A stretch of DNA of 64,000 nucleotides, from the NCBI GenBank assembly GCA_965247055.1, contig CBDFGE010000001.1, forward strand, positions 62,001 to 126,000. The letters run 5' to 3'. The stretch comes from CBDFGE01 sp965247055 (GTDB lineage Bacteria; Chloroflexota; Dehalococcoidia; Lucifugimonadales; JAGWBF01). Positions 8,679-16,438 of the stretch are shown here, piece by piece (the stretch's first letter is position 1; each line of letters starts with the position of its first letter). Under the pieces are notes generated by a model that was given only the letters and a program-made list of their open reading frames with translations, was not told where the DNA came from and did not search any database. Both the position numbers and the translations under genes were made by a program.

Positions 8679-9668
8679 ATGGCTACAATAGTGGACCTTC
8701 CCCAGGTAAAAGGGGTCAAGAACATACCCATCGAAGAAATGTTCACCTCGGGACACCGCACATGTCAGGGCTGCGAGTCGGCCCTGGTGATGAGGCTCAT
8801 GGTGAAGGCCTCCGGCCCCAGGACCATCGTGGTGGGCAGCACCGGCTGCATGTACGTGGCCAACACCACCTACTACTCTACCCCCTGGGTGGTGCCCTGG
8901 ATGCACACCCAGCTGGGGTCTTCCGGCTCGGCAGCCACCGGGACGGCGGCGGGCCTAAAGGTCCTGATGCGCAAGGGCAAGATCGCCGAAGAGCCCATCA
9001 ACGTCATCGCCTTCTGTGGCGATGGCGGCGGCGCCGACATGGGGCTCTCGGCCATCTCAGCCTCCCTCACCCATCCCGAGTACAATCACCTAGTGCTGCT
9101 CTACGACAATGAGTCCTACGCCAACACCGACATTCAGGTCTCGGGCATGTCCCCTTGGGGTGCGAACTCCACCTTCAGCCCGCCGGGCAAGGTGCACCGC
9201 ATCATGAACACCCGGTGGAAGAAGAACATGGTGGGCATGCTGGCCACCGGACATCCCGAGTGCCGGTACCTGGCCACCGCCTGCGGCTCCTACGGTCTGG
9301 ACATGACCAACAAGGTGCGCCGCGCCCTGACCATAGGCGGACCCACCTTCATCCACAGCATCGATCCCTGCCCCAAGGGCTGGGACTACGACCCCAAGTT
9401 CTCCCATGAACTGGGCATGCTGGCCGTCGAGGTCGGGCTCTGGGTCCTCTACGAGATCATTGACGGGGAGCTGATCCTCAACGGCGCCTCCAAGGCCATG
9501 GCCAAGGGGGCGAGGAAGCGGAAGCCCGTCGAGGATTACCTGACCCGCCAGGGACGGTTCGCCCACTTCACCGAGGAGGACACCAAGTACGTCCAGGGCA
9601 AGGTGGACGAGATGTGGGAGCGGTGGTGGGGCCCCGGCGTGATCCCCATCCACGGCAAGGCAGAGTAG
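8679..9668 (+). CDS. 2-oxoacid:ferredoxin oxidoreductase, beta subunit (thiamine diphosphate binding)
   Basis: A 329-residue beta subunit. The thiamine-diphosphate/Mg site is GDGGGADMG (residues 114-122) with the metal-side DNESYANTD at about 143-151. Four cysteines expected to hold the proximal 4Fe-4S cluster are C29 and C32 (CQGC), C57 (TGCM) and C231 (DPCP). It starts one base after the alpha stop, so the three subunits are translationally coupled. Together they would oxidise a 2-oxoacid and pass electrons to ferredoxin. An 18-bp hairpin follows 22 bases downstream and closes the operon. Confidence 0.92.
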   Translation: MATIVDLPQVKGVKNIPIEEMFTSGHRTCQGCESALVMRLMVKASGPRTIVVGSTGCMYVANTTYYSTPWVVPWMHTQLGSSGSAATGTAAGLKVLMRKGKIAEEPINVIAFCGDGGGADMGLSAISASLTHPEYNHLVLLYDNESYANTDIQVSGMSPWGANSTFSPPGKVHRIMNTRWKKNMVGMLATGHPECRYLATACGSYGLDMTNKVRRALTIGGPTFIHSIDPCPKGWDYDPKFSHELGMLAVEVGLWVLYEIIDGELILNGASKAMAKGARKRKPVEDYLTRQGRFAHFTEEDTKYVQGKVDEMWERWWGPGVIPIHGKAE

Positions 9669-9690
9669 CGAGCAGACTTCGTCCCGTAAG

Positions 9691-9733
9691 CTAATGACAG
9701 AGGGCCCCGTGTCTCGGGGCCCTCTGTCATTAG
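9691..9733. terminator. Perfect 18-bp hairpin after the oxidoreductase operon
   Basis: Arms at 9691-9708 and 9716-9733 are perfectly complementary, with a 7-base loop. It lies 22 bases after the beta-subunit stop and before the next gene, so it is placed as a terminator. No T-run follows, so termination may need another factor or the hairpin may protect the 3' end. Confidence 0.75.
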
Positions 9734-9755
9734 CGCGCCCGAAGGAGGTGTAGAC

Positions 9756-10724
9756 ATGAACAGGCCCACCCTCCACGACGTGCTGGAGGCGCGACAGACC
9801 ATCGCCCCCTACCTGCCCCGGACGCCACTACTCCCTTATGCCGCCCTGGGCCACCTGTTGGGGGCTGATGTGCGCCTGAAACACGAAAACCACCAGGCCC
9901 TTGGCTCCTTCAAAGCGCGGAGTGGGATAAACCTCCTGGCCCACATGAGCGAAAGCGAGCGCGAGCGCGGAGTAATCACGGCCTCCTCCGGCAATCACGG
10001 GCAGTCCATCGCCTACGCCTGCAGACTGTTCGGCGCCCGGGCCATCATAGGCCTGCCTCGGGCCGCCAACCCCCTGAAGGTCGAGTCCATGCGGAACCTG
10101 GGAGCGGAGATCATCTTCCATGGCAACACCTTCGACGAGGCCCGGGAGCACTGCGAGAGGCTCGCCTTGGAGGAGGGTTATCGCTACGTTCACCCGGCCA
10201 ACGAACCCCTCCTCATTGCCGGAGTGGCCACGGAGACCCTGGAGATCATCGAGGAGTTCCCCCAGGTGGAAGCCATCTTCGTCCCCCTGGGCGGCGGGAG
10301 CGGCGCGGCGGGGGCCTGCATCGCGGCTAAGGCCGTCAACCCGAGGATAAAGGTGGTGGCGGTGCAGTCGGCCCAGGCGCCGGCGGGATACCTCTCCTGG
10401 AAGGAGCGGCGCTTGACCCAGGGCCCAATGGAGACGGTGGCCGAGGGCCTGGCCACCGCCGGCGGCTACGAGCTGACCCAGAGCATCCTCTGGGACCTAC
10501 TGGACGACTTCATCCTGGTGGACGACGCCGAGATACTCCGGGCCATCGGCATACTCATAGAGAAGGCCCACACCCTGGCCGAGGCCGCTGGGGCAGCCCC
10601 GCTGGCCGGCGCCATCAAGCAGAAGGAATCGATCGAGGGCAAGAAGGTGGCTCTGGTGGTCAGCGGGGGCAACATAACCCTGGCCCAGCTCGGGGAGGTC
10701 CTGGAAGCCTATCAACCCGCGTAG
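9756..10724 (+). CDS. PLP-dependent threonine/serine dehydratase family protein
   Basis: A 322-residue fold-type II PLP enzyme. The Schiff-base lysine is K53 in ALGSFKARSG. The SSGNHGQSIAYA motif binds the substrate carboxylate, and the glycine-rich PLGGGSGAAG loop holds the phosphate. A SGGN segment near the C-terminus completes the cofactor site. There is no C-terminal ACT-like regulatory domain, so this is the short catabolic type (threonine or serine dehydratase, or a related racemase such as serine or hydroxyaspartate enzymes). A GAAGGAGGTG site precedes the ATG. It lies behind the hairpin and is probably a separate transcript. Confidence 0.88.
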   Translation: MNRPTLHDVLEARQTIAPYLPRTPLLPYAALGHLLGADVRLKHENHQALGSFKARSGINLLAHMSESERERGVITASSGNHGQSIAYACRLFGARAIIGLPRAANPLKVESMRNLGAEIIFHGNTFDEAREHCERLALEEGYRYVHPANEPLLIAGVATETLEIIEEFPQVEAIFVPLGGGSGAAGACIAAKAVNPRIKVVAVQSAQAPAGYLSWKERRLTQGPMETVAEGLATAGGYELTQSILWDLLDDFILVDDAEILRAIGILIEKAHTLAEAAGAAPLAGAIKQKESIEGKKVALVVSGGNITLAQLGEVLEAYQPA

Positions 10725-10772
10725 ATGGCCGGGTTCGGCCAGGAGCCTGCCGACACCAGGTTGGAGCAGTTC

Positions 10773-11777
10773 CTACGGACTGAAGAACCGTGCCAGCTCG
10801 TCCCGCTCGAAGCGGGGCAGGATTTCCAGCTCGTGGCCCCGGATGATGTGGACGCCCTCCTCCCGGCTCATGATGCGCCCGATCTCGTAGGCGTCGATCC
10901 CCTCCTTATCCAGGGAGCTGAAGAGCTTGGGTACGTTCTCGGGTGGGGTTGTGATAAGCAGGGCCCCCGAGGCCAGCAGCCCCAGAGGGTCCAGCCTCAG
11001 GGCTCCGCATATCTCGGAGCACTCGGGGAGTATGGGTATACTTCCCTCTTCCACGGCCAGGCCCGCCCCCGAAGCCGTCGCCACCTCCCAGAGGCCGGTA
11101 CATAGCCCACCCTCGGTGGGGTCGTGGAGGGAGCTGACCGGCACCGCGGAGCAGGCGATAAGGGCGTCCTTTACTACACTTATACCAGGAGAAAAAAGGA
11201 ACTCCCGAGCCCTCGATATGGTGCTGGATTCCACGCCGGCGCTGGCCAGAGCCTCGGGAGCGTCGCGGGCCAGCAGGGCGGCCCCCTCCAGGGCAATACC
11301 CTTAGTGAGCACGATACTGTCTCCATCCCTGGCACCCCCGGTAGTTACTATTTTACCTTTATCCACCTCGCCCAGCATGCAGCCGGCTATTATAGGCCTG
11401 GCCACGCTGCCGGTCACCTCGCTGTGGCCTCCCACCAGAGTGACCCCAATGGCGGCGCATGCGTCGAGGAGCTGGTCGAAGATCGCCTCGGCGTCCGCCT
11501 CTGGGGAGGACTCGGGCATGAGCAACGAGGCCAGGAACCAACGGGGGGTAGCGCCGGCGCAGGCGACGTCGTTGGCGTTCACCTGCACTGCGTACCAGCC
11601 GATAAGGTCGGAGGCGAAGGTTATGGGGTCGGTCTTGGCCACCAAGACCCGGTCACCGTAGTCCAGCAGCGCGGCATCCTCTCCAACCCGTGGGCCCAGG
11701 AGCACCCGGGCATCCTTGATTTCGATCTTGGCGAGGAGCCGTTCCAGGAGGTCCGCCGGAAATTTTCCCGCCTTCAT
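10773..11777 (-). CDS. AIR synthase family protein (HypE/ThiL-like ATP-binding fold)
   Basis: A 334-residue protein with the PurM-like two-domain fold. Typical segments are GPRVGEDAALLDYGD, AVQVNANDVACAGATPRWFL, GVTLVGGHSEVT, DSIVLTKGIALEGAALLA, and SLHDPTEGGLCTGLWE in the C-terminal domain. It is closest in pattern to the HypE-like AIR synthase-related proteins that lack the C-terminal cysteine of true HypE: the protein ends in RFERDELARFFSP. It does not have the features of SelD. Reaction unknown; probably an ATP-dependent step. It stands alone in this orientation. Confidence 0.85.
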   Translation of the reverse strand: MKAGKFPADLLERLLAKIEIKDARVLLGPRVGEDAALLDYGDRVLVAKTDPITFASDLIGWYAVQVNANDVACAGATPRWFLASLLMPESSPEADAEAIFDQLLDACAAIGVTLVGGHSEVTGSVARPIIAGCMLGEVDKGKIVTTGGARDGDSIVLTKGIALEGAALLARDAPEALASAGVESSTISRAREFLFSPGISVVKDALIACSAVPVSSLHDPTEGGLCTGLWEVATASGAGLAVEEGSIPILPECSEICGALRLDPLGLLASGALLITTPPENVPKLFSSLDKEGIDAYEIGRIMSREEGVHIIRGHELEILPRFERDELARFFSP

Positions 11778-11935
11778 ACTCCTCCGGCCACTTGGGGGAT
11801 TCCCCTGCGGGGATCTTCACGAGCTTACTATGGGTCTGGGGAGTTGTCCACCTTGAGGGGAGGGGTACGTTGCATGGCGGCGTGCCACCCGGTATATTAC
11901 GGATGGCGTCATCCCTTGACAACGAAAGCAGGTCC

Positions 11936-12424
11936 ATGAATTACTTTTTTACCTTTCTATGGAGTATGGTCCCTGTCTGTGAGCTCCGTTGTGCCATTCC
12001 CCTGGGCATGGAGAGCTACGACCTCCCGTTCCTGGGGACTCGGGGATATGACTTGCCGTGGTACGGGGTCCTGCCCGTTGCGGTCATAGGGAACCTCGTG
12101 CCGGCCCTCTTCTGGCTCCTGGTGCTGCCCAGGTTGGGGAAGCTCATCACCAGCTTCCCCAATCCTGTGGGAAGTCTGCTCCGGTGGCGTAGTGAAGCGC
12201 TCCGGAGGCGGAACGAAGCCAGGTTCCAGCGATACGGCGCCCTGGCGCTGACGGTGCTGGTCGCAGTCCCCCTGCCCCTGACGGGCGTCTGGACGGGATG
12301 TTTGGCGGCCTGGGTATTTGCGATACCTTTCCGGAAGGCGCTGCCCCCCATCGCTCTGGGAGCCGGGATAGCCGGGGGTATAGTGACCGGGTTGACGGCT
12401 CTGGGGATCTTCGTGGTAAACTAG
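11936..12424 (+). CDS. Small multidrug export family membrane protein
   Basis: A 162-residue integral membrane protein. The ELRCAIPLGM motif near the N-terminus matches the ELRGAIPLGL signature of the family called small multi-drug export protein. It has about four hydrophobic segments (MNYFFTFLWSMVPVCELR, LPVAVIGNLVPALFWLLVLP, ALALTVLVAVPLPLTGVWTGCLAAWVF, ALGAGIAGGIVTGLTALGIFVV). The true transport role of this family is poorly known. The start at 11936 is chosen because the family begins at this point; an in-frame ATG at 11903 is possible. Confidence 0.85.
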   Translation: MNYFFTFLWSMVPVCELRCAIPLGMESYDLPFLGTRGYDLPWYGVLPVAVIGNLVPALFWLLVLPRLGKLITSFPNPVGSLLRWRSEALRRRNEARFQRYGALALTVLVAVPLPLTGVWTGCLAAWVFAIPFRKALPPIALGAGIAGGIVTGLTALGIFVVN

Positions 12425-12473
12425 TAACGGTTACCCGGGGATGTTCTAGGTGATTTCTCAAATTTGTTTAAGA

Positions 12474-12518
12474 AGTATCATATAAAGGTATTGACAAGTT
12501 ACAGAGTTGTATGATACT
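12474..12518 (+). promoter_or_regulatory. Promoter flanked by a 9-bp inverted repeat
   Basis: TTGACA at 12491-12496 and GATACT at 12513-12518 are separated by 16 bases. A perfect inverted repeat, AGTATCATA (12474-12482) and TATGATACT (12510-12518), brackets the -35 and covers the -10. This layout suits a repressor that blocks the promoter, possibly the small HTH protein encoded at 12555. The position of the promoter also argues that translation starts at 12555 rather than at an earlier in-frame codon at 12507. Confidence 0.6.
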
Positions 12519-12554
12519 ATCTCCACCAGTGATCAGACTACTAAGGGGGTGGGC

Positions 12555-12779
12555 ATGGCCAGGAAGACCAAGTTAATGCAGCGGGTCGAGAACACCTACC
12601 AGAGGTCGTTGGAGAGGCTTCTCCCGGAGATGGTGAACGAGAAGGGTCTATCTGTTACCGCCCAGGAGTTGGACGTTAGCAAGGCTACTCTGGGATACTG
12701 GCTCCTCAAGCTGGGCATTAACGTGCGTCGAGTGGCCTTGGCCCCCGGCGAGACCCTTGAGGTGAAGCGGGTCAGTTAG
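12555..12779 (+). CDS. Small helix-turn-helix protein
   Basis: A 74-residue protein. Residues about 20-55 (LLPEMVNEKGLSVTAQELDV, then SKATLGYWLLKLGI) read as a helix-turn-helix of the kind in which a recognition helix follows a short turn. The basic N-terminus (MARKTKLMQR) fits DNA binding. An AAGGGGGTG site precedes the ATG. It is too short to carry a sensor domain. The palindrome around its promoter suggests autoregulation. No family name can be given. Confidence 0.75.
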   Translation: MARKTKLMQRVENTYQRSLERLLPEMVNEKGLSVTAQELDVSKATLGYWLLKLGINVRRVALAPGETLEVKRVS

Positions 12780-12866
12780 GCTCGGTTGGCAACACAGCCC
12801 TCCTCAAGGTTGTGAAAAAACGGCGTGCGGCCCTACGGGGCCAATCGCTATCTTAGAAGGGGTCAC

Positions 12867-13298
12867 ATGCAAAAAGGGGGCCTTCTTCTTATTACCGGTC
12901 TCCTCAGCCTTGCCCTTGCCGCGGCAGTAGCCTGCGGGGGCGAAGGCGCTCCCACGTCTCCTCCGCTTGACCTGGTGGCGAAGGGCAAAGAGCTTTACCT
13001 GAACGCCCCTGCCAGCGTGGGCCCTCAGGCACTCTGGTGCGTGCACTGCCATACGATTCAGGGGGTGACCACCGGGCTGGTGGGGCCGGATCACACTCAG
13101 ATCGGCAGGGATGCGGTCACCAGGGTGCCGGGCATGTCCGCGGAAGAGTACCTGAGGGAATCCCTGCGTCAACCCGAGCTAAGGGTCGCCGAAGGGGTGG
13201 AGCGAGCCATACCGGGCCTCATGACCACCGCCATCGTCGGGGGGTTGAGGGACGAGGAGGTCGACGCCCTCGTGGCGTTTCTGCTGACGCTGCAGTGA
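12867..13298 (+). CDS. Lipoprotein c-type cytochrome
   Basis: A 143-residue exported haem protein. The signal peptide (MQKGGLLLITGLLSLALAAA) ends in a lipobox AVAC, giving a lipid-anchored Cys23. The haem site is C58-V-H-C61-H62, and M119 in PGLMT is the likely sixth ligand. The C-terminal LRDEEVDALVAFLLTL helix is standard for class I cytochrome c. It should sit on the outer face of the membrane and carry electrons. The ATG at 12867 is chosen because it starts the signal peptide; AGAAGG lies upstream. No oxidase genes are adjacent. Confidence 0.88.
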   Translation: MQKGGLLLITGLLSLALAAAVACGGEGAPTSPPLDLVAKGKELYLNAPASVGPQALWCVHCHTIQGVTTGLVGPDHTQIGRDAVTRVPGMSAEEYLRESLRQPELRVAEGVERAIPGLMTTAIVGGLRDEEVDALVAFLLTLQ

Positions 13299-13338
13299 TA
13301 CGCAGCCCCGTGTACGCCTCTACAAGTATGAGGCTAAG

Positions 13339-13388
13339 GGGAACGGAAGGGCCGGCCTGGGGTTACCCAGGCCGGCCCTTCCGTTCCC
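13339..13388. terminator. 23-bp perfect hairpin after the cytochrome gene
   Basis: Arms at 13339-13361 and 13366-13388 pair perfectly around a GTTA tetraloop. It sits between the cytochrome gene and dnaN. The stem is very GC-rich, but no T-run follows, as with the hairpin at 9691. Confidence 0.75.
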
Positions 13389-13460
13389 GGCCATCGCCCA
13401 GGTGCCGTTGACGGCCGGAGCGGGTAGCCTCTATACTACAGCGAGCGAGGGAGGCGGGAG

Positions 13461-14618
13461 ATGAGACTTTCGTGCTTGCAGGAGAACCTGAGTAGGGGCC
13501 TTGCCATCGTAGGCAGGGCGGTGCCTACCAGGACGACCCTGCCCATAACCCAGAACGTATTACTCAGTACCGACCAGTCCATGCTCAAGATCTCGGCCAC
13601 CAACCTGGAGATAGCCATCACAGCGTGGATCGGGGCCATGATAGAGGAGGAGGGCTCCGTCACCGTTCCCGCGCGGCTCCTCACTGAGTTCGTGGCCTCA
13701 TTGCCCTCCGAGCGGATAGACATGGAGATGACTTCTCCTCCCAGGACTCTGCAGTTGACTTGCGCCCGGTCGGAAGCGCGGATCAACGGCACAGACGCCG
13801 AGGAGTTCCCTCCAATCCCCACAGTAGAGAAGGGGGTAGTAGCGAAGATAGACCCCGCGGCGTTCAGGGCGGCCATCAATCAGGTGGTCTTCGCTGCCGC
13901 CACGGAGGAGTCGCGCCCTGTGCTGACGGGAGTGAAGCTGGACCTGGAGAAAGACCGTTGTACTATGGCGGCCGCCGATGGCTTTCGTCTCGCTGTACAC
14001 CAGAGCAGCCTTCTGGAACCCATAGACGAGCCCGTCAGCGTCATTCTCCCCTCCCGGACCCTCAACGAGCTAGGCCGCCTGCTTGGGGACCAGGAGAGCC
14101 CTGTGGAGATGACGATGACCCCGACCAAGGGCCAGGTGCTGTTCCGTCTAAAAGGCATCGAGATAGTGTCCCAGCTCATCCAGGGGACGTTCCCCAGCTA
14201 CTCTCAGCTTATTCCCGAGAAATACCAGACCCGGACGGTCTTCCAGCTTCAGGAGTTCTTGAGGGCGGCCAGGACCTCCGCCATCTTCGCCCGGGATGGA
14301 AGCGGGATAATCAGGCTCCAGATGATATCCGGACCAGAGGGCGCCACTACGGAGTCCCAGGGCGGTCGGCCGGGCAAGGTCATCATATCCGCCAGGGCTG
14401 AGGAGATGGGCGATAACCAGGACGAGGTGGATACGCTGGTGGAGGGCGACGAATCGAAGATCGCCTTTAACAGCAAATACTTGTTGGACGTCCTGTCGGT
14501 CATGGAACGGGGAGAGGTAGCCTTGGAAACGACCGTTCCGTCCAGCCCCGGCGTCTTCAGGCCCATAGGCTCCGACAACTACGTCCACGTCGTAATGCCG
14601 ATGTTTGTACAATGGTAG
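13461..14618 (+). CDS. dnaN: DNA polymerase III subunit beta (sliding clamp)
   Basis: A 385-residue sliding clamp, near the usual ~370. It starts MRLSCLQENLSRGLAIVGRAV and has the three repeated clamp domains. Recognisable sites are PITQNVLLST, RSEARINGTDAEEFPPIP, AADGFRLAVHQ and the C-terminal VMPMFVQW, close to the canonical MPMR. It forms a ring around DNA that tethers the polymerase. A GGAGGCGGGAG site precedes the ATG. dnaA and recF are not adjacent, so this is not the usual origin arrangement. Its TAG stop lies inside the ribosome site of the following hicA. Confidence 0.95.
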   Translation: MRLSCLQENLSRGLAIVGRAVPTRTTLPITQNVLLSTDQSMLKISATNLEIAITAWIGAMIEEEGSVTVPARLLTEFVASLPSERIDMEMTSPPRTLQLTCARSEARINGTDAEEFPPIPTVEKGVVAKIDPAAFRAAINQVVFAAATEESRPVLTGVKLDLEKDRCTMAAADGFRLAVHQSSLLEPIDEPVSVILPSRTLNELGRLLGDQESPVEMTMTPTKGQVLFRLKGIEIVSQLIQGTFPSYSQLIPEKYQTRTVFQLQEFLRAARTSAIFARDGSGIIRLQMISGPEGATTESQGGRPGKVIISARAEEMGDNQDEVDTLVEGDESKIAFNSKYLLDVLSVMERGEVALETTVPSSPGVFRPIGSDNYVHVVMPMFVQW

Positions 14619-14630
14619 GAGTCACAGTCG

Positions 14631-14812
14631 TTGACATTCAACGAGCTGGTCCGGCTGCTGGAGCAGGCCGGGTTCAAGATCGTGAGAGAAAAGAGGTCAG
14701 TACGATATTACGCTAAAACGGGAGTGGACAAACTGATCAGGGTTGACTACCACGGGTCCCGAGAGGTTCCCAGCGGGACGTGTGCTGCTATCCTGAGGCA
14801 GCGGGGGTCTAA
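14631..14812 (+). pseudogene. hicA: HicA-like mRNA interferase toxin, frameshifted at the last codons
   Basis: The frame starts at a TTG with TAGGAG (14616-14621) upstream. The protein reads FNELVRLLEQAGFKIVREKR, DKLIRVDYHGSREVPSGT and CAAILRQ, the double-stranded-RNA-binding fold of HicA, including the usual end at an IL(K/R)QAG-type motif. The native stop would be TAA at 14810-14812. One base appears to be missing in CAGCGGGGGTC (about 14798-14808), so the frame instead runs on to 15017, through hicB in the wrong frame. Adding one G restores an ending of ILRQRGV or ILRQAGV. The catalytic His common in HicA is not obvious. It may be a sequencing error or real inactivation. Confidence 0.7.
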
Positions 14813-14829
14813 AGACGGAGGAAAACGTG

Positions 14830-15078
14830 ATGATAGACCTGAAGTACTCCCTAGTGATAGAAGCGACCAAAGACCCTACGGTCTTCGGGTTCTATTCGTC
14901 CGACCTGGAAGCCTTCACAGGGATCGGGCACTCGGTAGAGGACTGCATTTACCAGGCGAAATGGGGAATGGTCGAGCACATTACGCTCCTGGAAGAGCGC
15001 GGGCTTCCAGTTCCTAAGGCCAATCCAAATCCGACCATCACTATCAAGAATGAACGGCGACTGGCGGCCGCGGGGTAG
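14830..15078 (+). CDS. hicB: HicB-like antitoxin
   Basis: An 82-residue protein with the HicB beta-strand fold: YSLVIEATKDPTVFGFYSSD, followed by LEAFTGIGHSVEDCIYQAKW and a helix. It should bind and neutralise HicA. GGAGG at 14817-14821 gives ideal spacing to ATG 14830; a GTG at 14827 is in frame but closer. No extra DNA-binding domain is present, so autoregulation would need the short C-terminal tail. It follows hicA by 17 bases, in the usual toxin-first order. Confidence 0.8.
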   Translation: MIDLKYSLVIEATKDPTVFGFYSSDLEAFTGIGHSVEDCIYQAKWGMVEHITLLEERGLPVPKANPNPTITIKNERRLAAAG

Positions 15079-15484
15079 CGCACGTGGTCGTCCCGATGGT
15101 CGTCCAGTAGTGACTAAATCCTCTTCCTCTGACACCACCGCGGGTACACTCCCCTCGACCTGAACCTGCTCCCGAGAGGCCGATAACCCGGACCTGAGGA
15201 GCCCGTAGGATTAGCTCCATGTCGTCCTCAGAGACCTGCAGCATCAGTCTCGCAGCCGGGCAGCCACTTCAGACAAGGTTGAAGCTGGATGCTCTCGGGC
15301 ACCGACCCCCTGACGTATAGATCTGCGAGTCTGCGCTGCTGCATTTCTACCTTTTTGAGTTCCTGGAGGCTGCCGGAGTAGACACGTCGACCAGTGCGCT
15401 ACACATGTGTAACCTGGCTGATATAATTGGGAGCGGAAGCGCAGCCGATTGGCCGGCCGCAAAGGAAACCTCGGAAGGAGGAGC
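15079..15484. other. Intergenic region before the Lon-like gene, with possible promoter
   Basis: No convincing gene is seen in this stretch; the short open frames on both strands are Arg/Gly/Ser-rich and lack ribosome sites. TATAAT at 15422-15427 is a good -10 for the Lon-like gene, but the -35 is weak. A 10-base perfect palindrome (ACACATGTGT, 15401-15410) sits in the spacer and could be a regulatory site. Confidence 0.5.
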
Positions 15485-16438
15485 ATGCGATCTACGGACA
15501 AATACAGGGTTCCGGCTGAACGGATCTGCTGGCATTGCAACACCAGCGAACTGAAGTTCGAGTGCACCGACGAGCTTGCTCCTCCCAGGGGTCTGATCGG
15601 TCAGGACAGGGCTCTGAGGGCCATGGAGTTCGGACTTCAGGTAAACAAGCGTGGCTACAACCTGTTTGTGACCGGGCTCACCGGTACGGGACGGGCGTCG
15701 GCGATCAAGAGACACCTTGAGACCATGGTCGACGAGCAGCAGGTCGACGGGACCAAGGCCCTGATACATGACTGGTGCTACGTACATAACTTCGCCGACC
15801 CGGACAGGCCGCGAGTACTGAGCATGGCCCCCGGACAGGGCAGGCGGCTGAGCCGGAGGGGAGAGGAACTGCTGACATCGCTCCGGGAGGAGATACCCAA
15901 GGTGTTCTCCGCCGAGGAGTACGTTGCTGAGCGCGAGCTGCTGGAGGAGAAAGGCCGGGTAGGCTATCAGAAAGAGCTGTCGGCGCTTGACCGGGAGGTA
16001 AGTGCGGAAAACTTTGGGCTCCAGTTCTCTCCCGCCGGGGCGAACCTGTTTCCACTGACGCTGGAGGGCAAGCCCTTTCCGCCCGAAGAGTTCATGGCTC
16101 TCGGCGAGGAGGAGAGGCACGTGATAGAGGACAAGAGAGCGAAGCTGCTTCAGCTCGTACAGGAAACCATGGAGCGGGTGAGGGACATCGAGAAGGCGAC
16201 TATCGATAGGATTAAAGAGCTCGACGGGAGGGTCGGCGGACTGAGGGTCTCGGGGATTTTCCGTGACATCCTGGCAGAGTACCAGGACCTGCCGGAGGTC
16301 CTCAGCTACCTGGTCTCCATCAAGGAGTACAGCCTGAGCATCCTGATGCGGCGCCGCCCTCGACGGCCCCTCCTCTCCAGGCGGCTACCCAGACGGGCGG
16401 AGCTCTCCAAAGCAATCCGTTCCTCCCCTACGAGGTGA
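15485..16438 (+). CDS. Lon-like ATP-dependent protease, N-terminal fragment (frameshifted)
   Basis: This is the AAA-like N-terminal part of a LonB/YcbZ-type protease. The Walker A region reads VTGLTGTGRAS, the variant with Arg common in this family. The domain then runs through a long helical region with Glu/Arg coiled-coil character (ELLEEKGRVGYQKELSALD). The ATG at 15485 follows GGAAGGAGG. The family-like sequence continues to about 16340 and then turns into an Arg-rich tail ending at 16438. The correct continuation lies in the frame of 16435-17931, so one base has been lost between about 16330 and 16365. The GTGA overlap with the next open frame is probably fortuitous. Confidence 0.8.
   Translation: MRSTDKYRVPAERICWHCNTSELKFECTDELAPPRGLIGQDRALRAMEFGLQVNKRGYNLFVTGLTGTGRASAIKRHLETMVDEQQVDGTKALIHDWCYVHNFADPDRPRVLSMAPGQGRRLSRRGEELLTSLREEIPKVFSAEEYVAERELLEEKGRVGYQKELSALDREVSAENFGLQFSPAGANLFPLTLEGKPFPPEEFMALGEEERHVIEDKRAKLLQLVQETMERVRDIEKATIDRIKELDGRVGGLRVSGIFRDILAEYQDLPEVLSYLVSIKEYSLSILMRRRPRRPLLSRRLPRRAELSKAIRSSPTR

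Noticed and set aside
10773..11777. The AIR-synthase-like protein as selenophosphate synthetase (SelD), which would support the selenoprotein idea
   Set aside because: It lacks the N-terminal Cys/Sec-containing and Lys motif of SelD and reads like a HypE/ThiL-type paralogue.
15044..15244. Minus-strand open frame in the gap before the Lon-like gene
   Set aside because: Gly/Arg/Thr-rich, no ribosome site, overlaps hicB; treated as chance.
16435..16438. GTGA overlap in the Lon-like gene as a designed two-gene coupling
   Set aside because: Family sequence continues upstream of the GTG in the same frame, so the second frame is not a natural gene start.
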